64,000 nucleotides of DNA from Gammaproteobacteria bacterium (GTDB lineage: Bacteria; Pseudomonadota; Gammaproteobacteria; Xanthomonadales; SZUA-36): assembly GCA_021772915.1 (NCBI GenBank), contig JAJFLB010000015.1:1-64000 (forward strand). Direction: 5' to 3'. Position numbers and translations under genes: made by a program. Shown here piece by piece: positions 23,691 through 31,913 of this stretch (the first letter of the stretch is position 1; each line of letters begins with the position of its first letter). Under the pieces are notes generated by a model. It did not search any database and was not told the origin of the DNA. It saw only the letters and a list, made by a program, of their open reading frames with translations.

Positions 23691-24760
23691 TGAAAAGTAA
23701 ATTTCTCTACCTGACAGTAATTACTTTGCTTGCCGTGTTGGCGGTGACCGTGTTGGCACCACGCAAGCAAACAGGGGAAACCGCAGACCTGGAGCCGCTG
23801 TTTTTGACGGAAGTCGCAGAGCAAATCAACGCGGTTACCCGGGTCGAAGTCTTTGGGCCGGGAAATACAGCGATTGCCACGTTGGTGAAATCTGACCTTG
23901 GCTGGCAGCTCGAGCAGATGGGTGGATACCGGGCGGATTGGTCAAAGTTGCAGGTGCTGTTGGCGGGTCTGGCCCAGGCGAAAGTGGTCGAAGTCAAGAC
24001 GGACAAACCCGAGTACTATGCGCTGCTTGGCGTTGAAGATATTTCTGCCGAAGACGCCACCGGTATTTTACTTGTGCTCAGTGTTGGTGATGAAAAAACA
24101 AACATCCTGATTGGCAACCCGGCGCAAGGCAGGCAAGGTCGTTATGTGCGCTTGCGAAATTCAGCAACCAGCGTGCTGGTGGACCGGGCGTTGGATGTAC
24201 CGACTAAGTTGCTGGATTGGGCAGATGCAACAATCATCGATATCGGTGCGGCAGAAGTGGCTGAAGTTGAGATTATTCACCCGCAGGGCGAAAGCGTACT
24301 GATCACCAAGATTTCTGCAGGGCAGACTGATTTTGACCTCGTGGGTTTACCACCAGACCGGGAAATCAAAAGCAGTTGGGAGGTCAATTCGCTGGGCTCC
24401 GTTTTTTCCTTTTTGAAGATGAAGACGGTACAACCCGAAAATAGTGTGAATTGGACCGATGCGGTCAAAATGCGTCTGCTGATGTTTTCCGGTGTGGAAA
24501 TCATGGCGGACGCGATTGTTGACGGTGAAGAATACATGCTGCGTTTACGTGCCAGCCACCCTGGTGGGATTGTAAAGGAGGCAACAAACGGCGATGTGTC
24601 CACGAGTGAAGTGGAACGAAAAGCAGCGCTGGATGTGGCAAATATGGTCAGGGATATCAATCAGCGCGCCACTGGCTGGGCCTATGGCATCACCAAAAAT
24701 AAGTACGATACCCTGGTTAAGAAGCCGGAAGAATTACTCAAGCCGGTCGAGTCTACTTGA
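23690..24760 (+). CDS. DUF4340 domain protein
   Basis: A protein of 356 residues with one N-terminal membrane segment (about 4-21) and an extracytoplasmic region containing DUF4340-like repeats: 'GWQLEQMGGYRADWSKLQVLL', 'KPEYYALLGVED', 'GNPAQGRQGRYVRL'. It is the usual fourth member of GldA/GldF/GldG-like operons in gammaproteobacteria and starts one base inside the GldG-like stop (TAATG). A role in that transporter is inferred from linkage. Confidence 0.85.
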   Translation: MKSKFLYLTVITLLAVLAVTVLAPRKQTGETADLEPLFLTEVAEQINAVTRVEVFGPGNTAIATLVKSDLGWQLEQMGGYRADWSKLQVLLAGLAQAKVVEVKTDKPEYYALLGVEDISAEDATGILLVLSVGDEKTNILIGNPAQGRQGRYVRLRNSATSVLVDRALDVPTKLLDWADATIIDIGAAEVAEVEIIHPQGESVLITKISAGQTDFDLVGLPPDREIKSSWEVNSLGSVFSFLKMKTVQPENSVNWTDAVKMRLLMFSGVEIMADAIVDGEEYMLRLRASHPGGIVKEATNGDVSTSEVERKAALDVANMVRDINQRATGWAYGITKNKYDTLVKKPEELLKPVEST

Positions 24761-25380
24761 GTCGTTTACGGTACAACCGCACGACAGCTGTCGGTTTTCT
24801 CAAATCCAGTTGCCCGCAAATGGCCGCTTTGATCAAGGCAAAGGGTGCTTTTGATATTGAGGTCAGCAAAGACCGCGACCTGTTCACTTCACTGGCACGG
24901 TCCATTACCTTCCAGCAACTCACGGGTAAGGCTGCGGGGACAATTTACGGACGTTTTGAAGCCTTGTTTGAAAACAAGACACCCAGCGCGGTCGTTGCTG
25001 CTGGGTTGCCGATAAAAACACTGCGCTCTGTTGGTTTGTCCAACAATAAGGCCTTATCCATTATTGACCTTGCTGAACACGTCTGTTCCGGTAGTCTGCC
25101 GGGGGCCAGGAAAATGGCCCGCATGGATGATGCCGCAGTCATCGAGAGTCTGTGCCGGGTGCGGGGAATTGGACCGTGGACGTGCCAGATGCATCTGATT
25201 TTCACCCTGGGACGACCGGATGTGATGCCGGCATCTGATCTCGGTATTCAAAAAGGGGCCCAAGTGGCCTATGATTTACCTGAATTGCCAAAGCCGGACA
25301 GGGTTCTTGAGATGACACGACACTTGGCACCCTACCGCTCTGTGGCCAGTTGGTATTTGTGGCGAATTGTGGATGACTGA
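24757..25380 (+). CDS. DNA-3-methyladenine glycosylase II (AlkA-type, HhH-GPD)
   Basis: A base-excision repair glycosylase of 207 residues. The helix-hairpin-helix reads CRVRGIGPWTCQM and the catalytic Asp follows in MPASDLGIQKG. The upstream ITFQQLTGKAAGTIYGRF segment fits the family. It lacks the extra N-terminal domain of E. coli AlkA, so it is the short form. It starts with TTG overlapping the DUF4340 stop (TTGA). It removes alkylated bases from DNA in the cytoplasm. Nothing functional links it to the ABC operon. Confidence 0.88.
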   Translation: MSRLRYNRTTAVGFLKSSCPQMAALIKAKGAFDIEVSKDRDLFTSLARSITFQQLTGKAAGTIYGRFEALFENKTPSAVVAAGLPIKTLRSVGLSNNKALSIIDLAEHVCSGSLPGARKMARMDDAAVIESLCRVRGIGPWTCQMHLIFTLGRPDVMPASDLGIQKGAQVAYDLPELPKPDRVLEMTRHLAPYRSVASWYLWRIVDD

Positions 25381-25846
25381 AATGAACTTGCTTGACCATT
25401 TTGTTCTTCAACATGTTCAGATATCCCTGTTGCGGGGGGAGTTATTGCGGGTGTCATCTGAAGGCGCCATGCAGGAAGCCAAGGTTGAAATGAACCTGAC
25501 GCCACGGCTAATGGAAATGGACTCAGGAGAGAAGCTGCCTTCCTATCAGGTCAGTGCCCGGCTGGTTTGCGTGGGTGGCGCCGGTGAGGAACCCGGGCCG
25601 GCGTTCAAGGCGAAAGTGGGGATTGAAACCGTCTACCAGCAGACATCCGGGGAACCGCTGGATATATCCGAGTTCACCAACCACCATGCCGGTCTGGCGC
25701 GACAGATCTACCCCTTGCTGGCACAGGAGTTACGTGGTCTGCTGACACGTATGGGTTTGTCCAATATTCAATTGCCTTTTGACCTGAATCCCGCGACGCG
25801 TGACATCGACGTTTCTTCGGTCGAGGTCCCTTACCGAGTGCACTGA
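25373..25846 (+). CDS. SecB-like protein
   Basis: A soluble protein of 157 residues that resembles the export chaperone SecB. The C-terminal half has the pattern RQIYPLLAQELRGLLTRMG followed by LPFDLNP, similar to the 'YPFARE...GGFPPLLLPPVNF' region of SecB, and the N-terminal half alternates as beta strands. SecB binds unfolded preproteins and hands them to SecA. The match is moderate, and it could be a SecB-related protein with another client, for example one linked to a toxin-antitoxin or a special export job. The ATG at 25373 overlaps the glycosylase gene by eight bases; an ATG at 25382 is possible. Confidence 0.6.
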   Translation: MTEMNLLDHFVLQHVQISLLRGELLRVSSEGAMQEAKVEMNLTPRLMEMDSGEKLPSYQVSARLVCVGGAGEEPGPAFKAKVGIETVYQQTSGEPLDISEFTNHHAGLARQIYPLLAQELRGLLTRMGLSNIQLPFDLNPATRDIDVSSVEVPYRVH

Positions 25847-25898
25847 CACCGCAGTGTACGATCGACAACAGATAGGCTTCCAGTGTCAATTTATCTCT

Positions 25899-26903
25899 TC
25901 ATAACAGGCACCAATGCCAGGGTTCGTAAGCGATCCCGTGGCGGTTGTTTTTGGGGTAGGAGAGCCCGAAACCAAACTTCCCGGCTGAATCCATCAGCCA
26001 CCTGAAGGCCTGACTGTTTTCAAATTCTTCCTCTAAGGGTTCAAAACCCGGTGTGTTGACGTCCAGTGCACGTCCGCTATGGTGTTCGCTGTATCCGGGT
26101 GCGGCTGAGACCTTCAGGATTTGTGACAGGTTTTGTCCCTTGTCCAATTTTGCCCTGATGATGCCGGTTTGATAATCCACAGAGCGTAAACCCGATACGA
26201 CCTGGAGTTCTACGCCATCGGTTGCTGCTGCGTTGCGCATGGCGTGCCACGCCCGGGCTGCTTGTGGCGACAGGTTCTGTGTGCGTGAAAATACGTCTTC
26301 ACCGATAGAAACGGGGTGCGCGCATTCCGGCTGTAATTTCAATCTGAACCGGTAACCATAGTCCGGTGAAATACCCAGTTGCTGGTGCAGTGCCGCAATT
26401 ATGCGCCCAAATCGGGTTTGCCGGTGTGGGAAATGCCGCCGCATCTCCATGGCCATCAGTCCAGTGCGTGGATGCGGTTGCAACGAGGCATTCTTGCAAA
26501 TCTGATAGCCACAGGTGCGGTAAAAATCGATTACGGTTTCTGCGGTACTTAGCTTGAGTTCCAGCAGACCAAATTGGACCGCCAGTTTTTCAATGGCGGT
26601 TACCATTGTTCGCCCCAGGCCATGACCCTGGGCTGTGGGTAACACAAACAGGGCGAGAATTTCCCGGCTATCAAGTTGCAAACCAATGCTGGCTTGTAGA
26701 TTGTCTGTAGATTCGGCAATCAACGTACAGCGGTCATCTATCCTGCCCCGCAATGCCCCCACAGTGTCCAACGCGGCCCACGCATGTAGCTCAGCTTTGG
26801 TAAACGTAGTTCGTGTTGTGGCCAGAATGGAAGCACGGCGAAGTGCACACAGTGCTTCTAAATCATCGTGCTTTGCCGGCCGAATTCTGAATTCTTTCCT
26901 CAC
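25899..26903 (-). CDS. GNAT acetyltransferase fused to VanY-type D,D-carboxypeptidase
   Basis: A two-domain protein of 334 residues. Residues about 5-150 form a GNAT acetyltransferase with acetyl-CoA motif A as LFVLPTAQGHGLGRTMV. Residues about 165-334 form a D-alanyl-D-alanine carboxypeptidase of the VanY/DacB2 (M15) type with the zinc motif SEHHSGRALDV and the final EPWHW. The reading frame is unbroken between them. No signal peptide or membrane helix is seen, which is odd for a peptidoglycan enzyme. The start is GTG with no clear ribosome binding site. It lies nine bases downstream of the phosphate transporter on the other side of its stop and shares its strand. Confidence 0.85.
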   Translation of the reverse strand: MRKEFRIRPAKHDDLEALCALRRASILATTRTTFTKAELHAWAALDTVGALRGRIDDRCTLIAESTDNLQASIGLQLDSREILALFVLPTAQGHGLGRTMVTAIEKLAVQFGLLELKLSTAETVIDFYRTCGYQICKNASLQPHPRTGLMAMEMRRHFPHRQTRFGRIIAALHQQLGISPDYGYRFRLKLQPECAHPVSIGEDVFSRTQNLSPQAARAWHAMRNAAATDGVELQVVSGLRSVDYQTGIIRAKLDKGQNLSQILKVSAAPGYSEHHSGRALDVNTPGFEPLEEEFENSQAFRWLMDSAGKFGFGLSYPKNNRHGIAYEPWHWCLL

Positions 26904-26912
26904 ATTTTGAGC

Positions 26913-28178
26913 TTAGATCGCAGGTCCTGTGTAGAAAATGCCCTTGAGCAGGAAGAAAAACAGGATTGCCAGTATACCGCCGGCCGGTAAGGTGATTACC
27001 CAGGACAGCATGATATTGCGCACTACACGCAGGTTCAGGGCTCCGATACCACGGGCAATCCCGACTCCAAGTACTGCACCCACCAGGGTATGCGTTGTGG
27101 AAATGGGTATGCCGGTTCCGGAAGCGATCACGACGGTAGAGGCGGCCGCCAGCTCCGCGGCAAAACCGCGCGACGGTGTGAGCTCGGTAATATTCCGGCC
27201 CACTGTGCGTATAACACGCCAGCCGTAGGTCGCCAAGCCCAACACGATGCCAATGGCACCAAGTAACAGGATCCAGGTGGAGAGTGTGGAGGTCTGTGTG
27301 ACGGCCCCGGTCTTGACGATACTGACGATGGCCGCGACCGGTCCGATTGCATTGGCCACATCATTGGAGCCATGCGCAAACGCCATACCACAGGCCGTGA
27401 ATACCATCAGGATACCAAATATTTTTTCGACGTTGGTGAAGCGGAAACTTTCGTCCTCATAGGGATCAATTTTTATTCTTTTAATTGCGACTATTCCTAT
27501 CGACATGGTGACAATGCCGCTGGCGATCGCAATCATTACGGACTGACCGGTAGAGAAATCCAGACCGATATGTTTCAGGCCTTTAAGTAAGGTCACCAAT
27601 GCCAGGATGAAACCCACGGCGAAGATATAAAAGGGTACATACTTTTGGGCATTTTTGAGCGGATCATCCGTACTCAGGATCAGCTTTTGTACACTCATGA
27701 AAATAAAAAATGCCATAAAACCCGAGAGCATCGGTGAAACTACCCAGGAAGCCGCAATTTCACCAACTTTGGCCCAATGAACAGACTCCACGCCGATGCC
27801 GACCACGGCAAAACCGACGATGGAACCAACAATGGAATGCGTGGTTGAAACCGGCCAGCCTTTTCTGGAGGCGACTAACAACCATACGGCGGCCGCCAAC
27901 AAGGCGGCCAGCATGCCAAAAATCAGTAATTCAGGATTGCTCACAACCTGGGAGGCATCGATGATGCCCTTGCGGATGGTTGAAGTCACCTGACCACCGG
28001 CGAGAAAGGCGCCGGCAAACTCAAAAACTGCTGCAACCAGAATGGCTTGCTTGATGGTTAGCGCTCTTGAACCCACCGAGGTGGCCATCGCATTAGCGAC
28101 ATCATTGGCGCCAATGCCCCAGGCCATGAACAGACCAAAGACTGCCGCCAGACCCAGATACCAGAGTGAGAATTCCAT
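26913..28178 (-). CDS. pit: PiT-family inorganic phosphate transporter
   Basis: A membrane protein of 421 residues with about ten to twelve helices and the two PiT signature repeats, GANDVANAMATSVGSRA near the N-terminus and GSNDVANAIGPVAA in the second half. PiT proteins carry phosphate, often as a metal-phosphate complex, with protons or sodium. It is transcribed after the DUF47 gene on the same strand with a 13-base gap, the standard pairing. GGGGG lies 9 bases upstream of the ATG. Confidence 0.93.
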   Translation of the reverse strand: MEFSLWYLGLAAVFGLFMAWGIGANDVANAMATSVGSRALTIKQAILVAAVFEFAGAFLAGGQVTSTIRKGIIDASQVVSNPELLIFGMLAALLAAAVWLLVASRKGWPVSTTHSIVGSIVGFAVVGIGVESVHWAKVGEIAASWVVSPMLSGFMAFFIFMSVQKLILSTDDPLKNAQKYVPFYIFAVGFILALVTLLKGLKHIGLDFSTGQSVMIAIASGIVTMSIGIVAIKRIKIDPYEDESFRFTNVEKIFGILMVFTACGMAFAHGSNDVANAIGPVAAIVSIVKTGAVTQTSTLSTWILLLGAIGIVLGLATYGWRVIRTVGRNITELTPSRGFAAELAAASTVVIASGTGIPISTTHTLVGAVLGVGIARGIGALNLRVVRNIMLSWVITLPAGGILAILFFFLLKGIFYTGPAI

Positions 28179-28191
28179 CTGTTTATGCCCC

Positions 28192-28869
28192 CTATCGCGC
28201 CAGCATCAGTTGCAGGCGACTGCCCACACGTTGCGCCCGATCGGCGATACCTCCGGTTTCGTCAATGATCTTGTAGATAAACATGACGTTAACCGGGTGC
28301 AGGTCATCTTCGAGTTTGAACAGTTCACCACGCAAAATGACCTGTTGTTCATCGGTGTCCTGTTCGATCACGTCCAGGTCCGTAAGCAGACCCCCGACAC
28401 GCTCCCTCTCGACCTTGCCAAAACCTGTTTCGATCAGCTCATCCAGTTCTCTTATCACCAGGTGTGCATGGGTGCAGGCATCAATACAACGCTTGACCAG
28501 TGCCATGTAGCCCTGGGACATGGATGGTGGTATCTGCATTTTGCGGCCGACAATAAGACCGGCGACATCTCTGGCACCACCGGCCACCATGTCCTGCATC
28601 GTGAGGACTTCAAGTACGTCACGACGGTCAATTGGCATAAACAAACTGCTGGGGAGGTGCAGACGCAATTCCTTCTTGAGCACGTCCGCCTCGTTTTCCA
28701 TGTCTATGATGTTCTGATGATGGGCGGTGCGATCTTGTGGATTGTCTTCGAGTACCGCCCGGGTAAAGGGAATCAATTCACTGACGCAAGAAACAACCTT
28801 TTCCATGTGCTCTTGCAAGGGCTTGATGGGTGACGCCCCAAATATGCCACTGAGGTAACTGCCTGACAT
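28192..28869 (-). CDS. DUF47/PhoU-like phosphate transport regulator (TIGR00153 family)
   Basis: A helical, soluble protein of 225 residues in the DUF47 (PhoU-related) family, which accompanies and probably regulates PiT transporters. It begins MSGSYLSGIFGASPIKPLQEH, typical of TIGR00153, and has ENEADVLKKELR and a 'IDRRDVLEVLTMQD' segment like the PhoU metal-binding helices. I chose the ATG at 28869 because GGGAG lies 7 bases upstream; an in-frame ATG at 28902 lacks one. It is followed by pit on the same strand. Confidence 0.9.
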   Translation of the reverse strand: MSGSYLSGIFGASPIKPLQEHMEKVVSCVSELIPFTRAVLEDNPQDRTAHHQNIIDMENEADVLKKELRLHLPSSLFMPIDRRDVLEVLTMQDMVAGGARDVAGLIVGRKMQIPPSMSQGYMALVKRCIDACTHAHLVIRELDELIETGFGKVERERVGGLLTDLDVIEQDTDEQQVILRGELFKLEDDLHPVNVMFIYKIIDETGGIADRAQRVGSRLQLMLAR

Positions 28870-29014
28870 GATTTTCTCCCGAAAAAATTCAGCTTCGTAC
28901 AAGCAATTTACAGGCTTGTGCCGCGCTGAGATTGTACAGGAATCACATCGTGCTTTTGCAACAAAATTTCAGATCTGACGACGGAGTTGCTTGAGCAAAC
29001 CGGTTTGAATTTGA

Positions 29015-29044
29015 CGGGGCCGATGAACCTGGTCACCGGCCCCG
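29015..29044 (-). terminator. terminator-like hairpin after spy
   Basis: An eight-base GC-rich stem (CGGGGCCG, 29015-29022, with CGGCCCCG, 29037-29044) and a 14-base loop sits 6 bases past the spy stop codon. The bases that follow on the minus strand (TCAAATTC) are only weakly T-rich, so it may be a weak intrinsic terminator or an RNA-stabilising hairpin. Confidence 0.4.
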
Positions 29045-29049
29045 GGGGA

Positions 29050-29550
29050 TCAATTGCTGCTGGAGTGTTTTTTGTGTCTGCGCATCTTGCTCTTGTGCTG
29101 TTTGCGACGTTCAGACATCGCATTTAGCTCCTCGCGTTGCTCATCGGTCAGGACAACATACACGTCTGAGAATGCACGACTGGCAATGATCATACGTTCC
29201 GCTGCCAGCTGACCTTCTTTGGAGGCAAGGGCCGCGACTGCTTCTTCATCGAAGCTCGTCGCCTTGATCAGCTCCTTTAGCTGCTCATGTCCGGCTCTGG
29301 TTTCTTCCATGACCGGACGAATAGCTGCTTTCATTTCCCGCAGCACAGCATGGACGTCTTCTCTTTGTTCCTCACTCAGGTCCAGTCGATGTAAGGAACG
29401 AACCACGTGTTCAACCATAGGCATACCCTGCATTCCCCGAGCGTGGTGTCGTCCGGATCTCCCAGAGCCGTCACCGCCATCCTCGGCGAGTACTGCGCCC
29501 GTGCTGGCCATTAATGTGGTGCAAAGCAGTGTGCTGGTTAGTAATTTCAT
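29050..29550 (-). CDS. Spy/CpxP-like periplasmic stress protein
   Basis: A protein of 166 residues with a signal peptide (cleaved after about residue 22, AVLA) and a helical, charged mature part. Two LTxxQ-type motifs are present: LDLSEEQREDV and VLTDEQREEL, the mark of the Spy/CpxP family of ATP-independent periplasmic chaperones and Cpx repressors. The end is rich in Lys, His and Ser, and a His cluster (GRHH) follows the signal peptide, which might bind metal. It is divergent from cpxRA across a CpxR box, which supports a CpxP- or Spy-like role under Cpx control. Confidence 0.9.
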   Translation of the reverse strand: MKLLTSTLLCTTLMASTGAVLAEDGGDGSGRSGRHHARGMQGMPMVEHVVRSLHRLDLSEEQREDVHAVLREMKAAIRPVMEETRAGHEQLKELIKATSFDEEAVAALASKEGQLAAERMIIASRAFSDVYVVLTDEQREELNAMSERRKQHKSKMRRHKKHSSSN

Positions 29551-29636
29551 TGCTTGGGTCCTTTTGATTGCCTAAGTGAATATGTTGCCTATGGGTTATC
29601 AGACACTTATTAACTGTCTGCTTGCGTCACAGTTAT

Positions 29637-29666
29637 GTAAATAAAGGTAAAGCTGAGTCTCTTTAC
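29637..29666. promoter_or_regulatory. CpxR box between spy and cpxRA
   Basis: GTAAA-N5-GTAAA at 29637-29651 matches the consensus CpxR operator exactly in both half sites and spacing. The second half is also part of a perfect inverted repeat, GGTAAAG (29646-29652), 8 bases, CTTTACC (29661-29667). It lies between spy (29550) and cpxR (29780), so phosphorylated CpxR would activate spy and its own operon. Confidence 0.7.
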
Positions 29667-29779
29667 CTACATATTGCTTCAATATCCTGGTTGTAGAACC
29701 CTTGCCTGGTGCAACAGATGAATTAAAATCACGTTACAGCAGTGGCTAAAATACGGGTATGGAGGCACGCGTAAAGTTT

Positions 29780-30469
29780 ATGTCACAAACAATACTTATT
29801 GCAGATGACGACACGGAACTGTGTGAGTTGTTAAGCGAATACCTGGGTCAGGAAGGGTTCGAGGTGCGATTGGCGTACGACGGTGAGCAGGCACTGGTTG
29901 AATCCCGGCGACCGGGTCTGGATGCCATGGTGCTTGATATCATGATGCCACGTCTGAACGGTATCGACGTATTGCGCAGTTTGCGCAAGGAATCCGAGTT
30001 GCCGGTGATCATGCTGACGGCTCGTGGTGAAGACCTGGATCGCATCATTGGCCTGGAGTTGGGGGCGGATGATTACCTTGCCAAACCTGCCAACCCGCGT
30101 GAGTTGCTGGCCCGAATCCGCGCAATATTGAGACGCTCGAATACCCACTCAACGGTATCGGCCCTGGAGGTCGACGACCTCGTGTTGAATCAGGGTGGCC
30201 GCGTATTGCACAGGGCAGGGCAGCAAATTGTCCTAACAAGTACGGAATTCAGCATTTTGCAATTACTGCTGCAACGCGCCGGTGAGGTTGTCGATAAACG
30301 CGACTTGTACCTGGCGGCACTGGGTCGTGAGCCAGTGGCCTACGACCGCAGTGTTGACATGCACGTCAGCAATTTGCGCCGGAAGCTGGGTCCGGCGACG
30401 GATGGTAGTGTTCGAATAGAAACCATCCGCGGAATTGGTTACCAGTACCGACAAGCGGAATGCGGATAA
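29780..30469 (+). CDS. cpxR: CpxR-like OmpR-family response regulator
   Basis: A response regulator of 229 residues. The receiver has the acidic IADDDTE, phosphoacceptor Asp53 in MVLDIMMP, and Lys in YLAKPANPRELLARI. The C-terminal half (about 130-229) is a winged-helix DNA-binding domain with the DMHVSNLRRKLG recognition region. The best match in architecture and neighbours is CpxR, the envelope stress regulator. The start I use (MSQTILIADDD) fits the family; an ATG at 29759 would add 7 residues. GGAGG at 29761-29765 is rather far from 29780, so the start is not settled. It overlaps cpxA by one base. Confidence 0.9.
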   Translation: MSQTILIADDDTELCELLSEYLGQEGFEVRLAYDGEQALVESRRPGLDAMVLDIMMPRLNGIDVLRSLRKESELPVIMLTARGEDLDRIIGLELGADDYLAKPANPRELLARIRAILRRSNTHSTVSALEVDDLVLNQGGRVLHRAGQQIVLTSTEFSILQLLLQRAGEVVDKRDLYLAALGREPVAYDRSVDMHVSNLRRKLGPATDGSVRIETIRGIGYQYRQAECG

Positions 30470-31860
30470 TGCCGCGACTGTTCTGGAAACTATTTCTTGC
30501 ACTGTGGTTGAGCATCATGACCTTTGCGGTCGTGGTTAGTTGGATCAACCAAACGGTTATTCAGCAGCATTCCGTTGCAGAGCCGGTGACGGCGTATGGA
30601 GACAACCTGCGCCACCTCCAGGCCAGACTGACCAGAGAATTGAACCAGGGCGGTGAGGAACGGGTTAAGCGGGCTCTACACAACCTGCCGCGTGGTATTC
30701 GTAATCGTGTTTTCGTTCTGGACCCTGACAAGAAGGAATTGTTGGGGCGCGACCGAGTACTCAACAAACTCAGGCGCAGCCGTGCCACGTTTGGTCTCAA
30801 GCAAGTGACGGACAGAAACGGTCGGACTTACACACTGATAAGTGCAGGACGTACTCCGCCACGCGCCCTGCTCGAACCGGGCCCCCGTGGTATCGGGCTA
30901 CGCCTGGCTGTGGCTGCAGTCATCAGTGCGTTGATCAGCATGTTGCTGGCCCGGTATCTCGCCGCACCATTGCGGCAGCTGAGTCGTGTTGGTCGGCAGC
31001 TGGCAACTGGTGATTTGTCTGTTAGGGTCGGAGCTGCACTGGGTGAGCGCCGGGATGAATTTGGTCAACTGGCACTGGACCTGGATGAAATGGCCAGTCG
31101 GCTACAGACAGCGCAGCAGGCCAACCGGCGATTATTACGAGATGTCAGTCACGAGTTGCGCTCGCCGTTGGCAAGACTGGCCGTGGCGCTGGAAATAGCC
31201 AGGAACAAGGATTCGGACACCCTGGCCCAGGAGCTTAATCGTATCGAACTGGAGAGCCAGAGGCTGGAAACTCTGGTGGATGAAGTGTTGGGTCTGCTAC
31301 GTGAATCATCCGGCTCCCAACAACTGCAGTTACAGCGTTTTGACCTGGCTGAAATGCTGCAGGACCTCGTTGAAACCGTCAATTATGAAGTCACTGAACA
31401 GCGCGAGCATGTCAGCTTGAACGTCACTTCAGCATTGATCATGGAAGGCGACCGGGAGCAACTTTGGCGGGCATTTGAAAACCTGTTGCGTAATGCGTTG
31501 GTGCACGCCGGGACCAAGGGAGATATTGAAGTCAGTGCTGAACTTTGTACTGCCAAAGAAGATGCACCTGGGAAAGTTGATGTCAGGGTGAAGGATTCGG
31601 GTCCGGGTATTGCCGAGGTTCACCTGGGGAGAATTTTTGAACCTTTTTACCGGGTCGATGAGGCACGCACGCGGCAAACGGGTGCTCGTTTTGACGGTCA
31701 CGGTCTCGGTCTTGCGATCGCTGCTTCAGCAGTACGCCGTCACGGTGGAAGTATTTCTGCTTCGAACCGGCGGGGCGGTGGGTTGGAAGTGCAGGTGATT
31801 TTATCTGTTAACCCGCAAATTGTCTCTGAAAGCCCCGGTGGTTATGGGGTGCCACACTAG
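30469..31860 (+). CDS. cpxA: CpxA-like sensor histidine kinase
   Basis: An inner membrane sensor kinase of 463 residues. Transmembrane segments lie near 5-25 and 140-165, framing a periplasmic sensor region of about 115 residues. A HAMP linker follows, then the HisKA box RDVSHELRSPLARL with His228, and a HATPase domain with EFENLLRNAL-like, VKDSGPGI and GHGLGLAIA motifs. It starts at the ATG in TAATG overlapping the cpxR stop. With cpxR and spy, and the CpxR box, it forms a Cpx-type envelope stress module. Confidence 0.9.
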   Translation: MPRLFWKLFLALWLSIMTFAVVVSWINQTVIQQHSVAEPVTAYGDNLRHLQARLTRELNQGGEERVKRALHNLPRGIRNRVFVLDPDKKELLGRDRVLNKLRRSRATFGLKQVTDRNGRTYTLISAGRTPPRALLEPGPRGIGLRLAVAAVISALISMLLARYLAAPLRQLSRVGRQLATGDLSVRVGAALGERRDEFGQLALDLDEMASRLQTAQQANRRLLRDVSHELRSPLARLAVALEIARNKDSDTLAQELNRIELESQRLETLVDEVLGLLRESSGSQQLQLQRFDLAEMLQDLVETVNYEVTEQREHVSLNVTSALIMEGDREQLWRAFENLLRNALVHAGTKGDIEVSAELCTAKEDAPGKVDVRVKDSGPGIAEVHLGRIFEPFYRVDEARTRQTGARFDGHGLGLAIAASAVRRHGGSISASNRRGGGLEVQVILSVNPQIVSESPGGYGVPH

Positions 31861-31913
31861 TGTAGGGTTGACACTACACTTGCCATAACTGTGTGCCTGG
31901 TGCAGTCTGCCGC

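Noticed and set aside
25838-25859. Hairpin GTGCACTG...CAGTGTAC over the stop codon of the SecB-like gene
   Set aside because: No T-run on either side, so not supported as a terminator.
28042-28833. A 263-codon plus-strand open frame opposite pit and the DUF47 gene
   Set aside because: It is antisense to two well-matched genes, spans their junction and shows no family similarity; it is a shadow of their codon usage.
31862-31884. Inverted repeat GTGTAG...CTACAC after cpxA
   Set aside because: Six-base stem without a T-run; may be chance.
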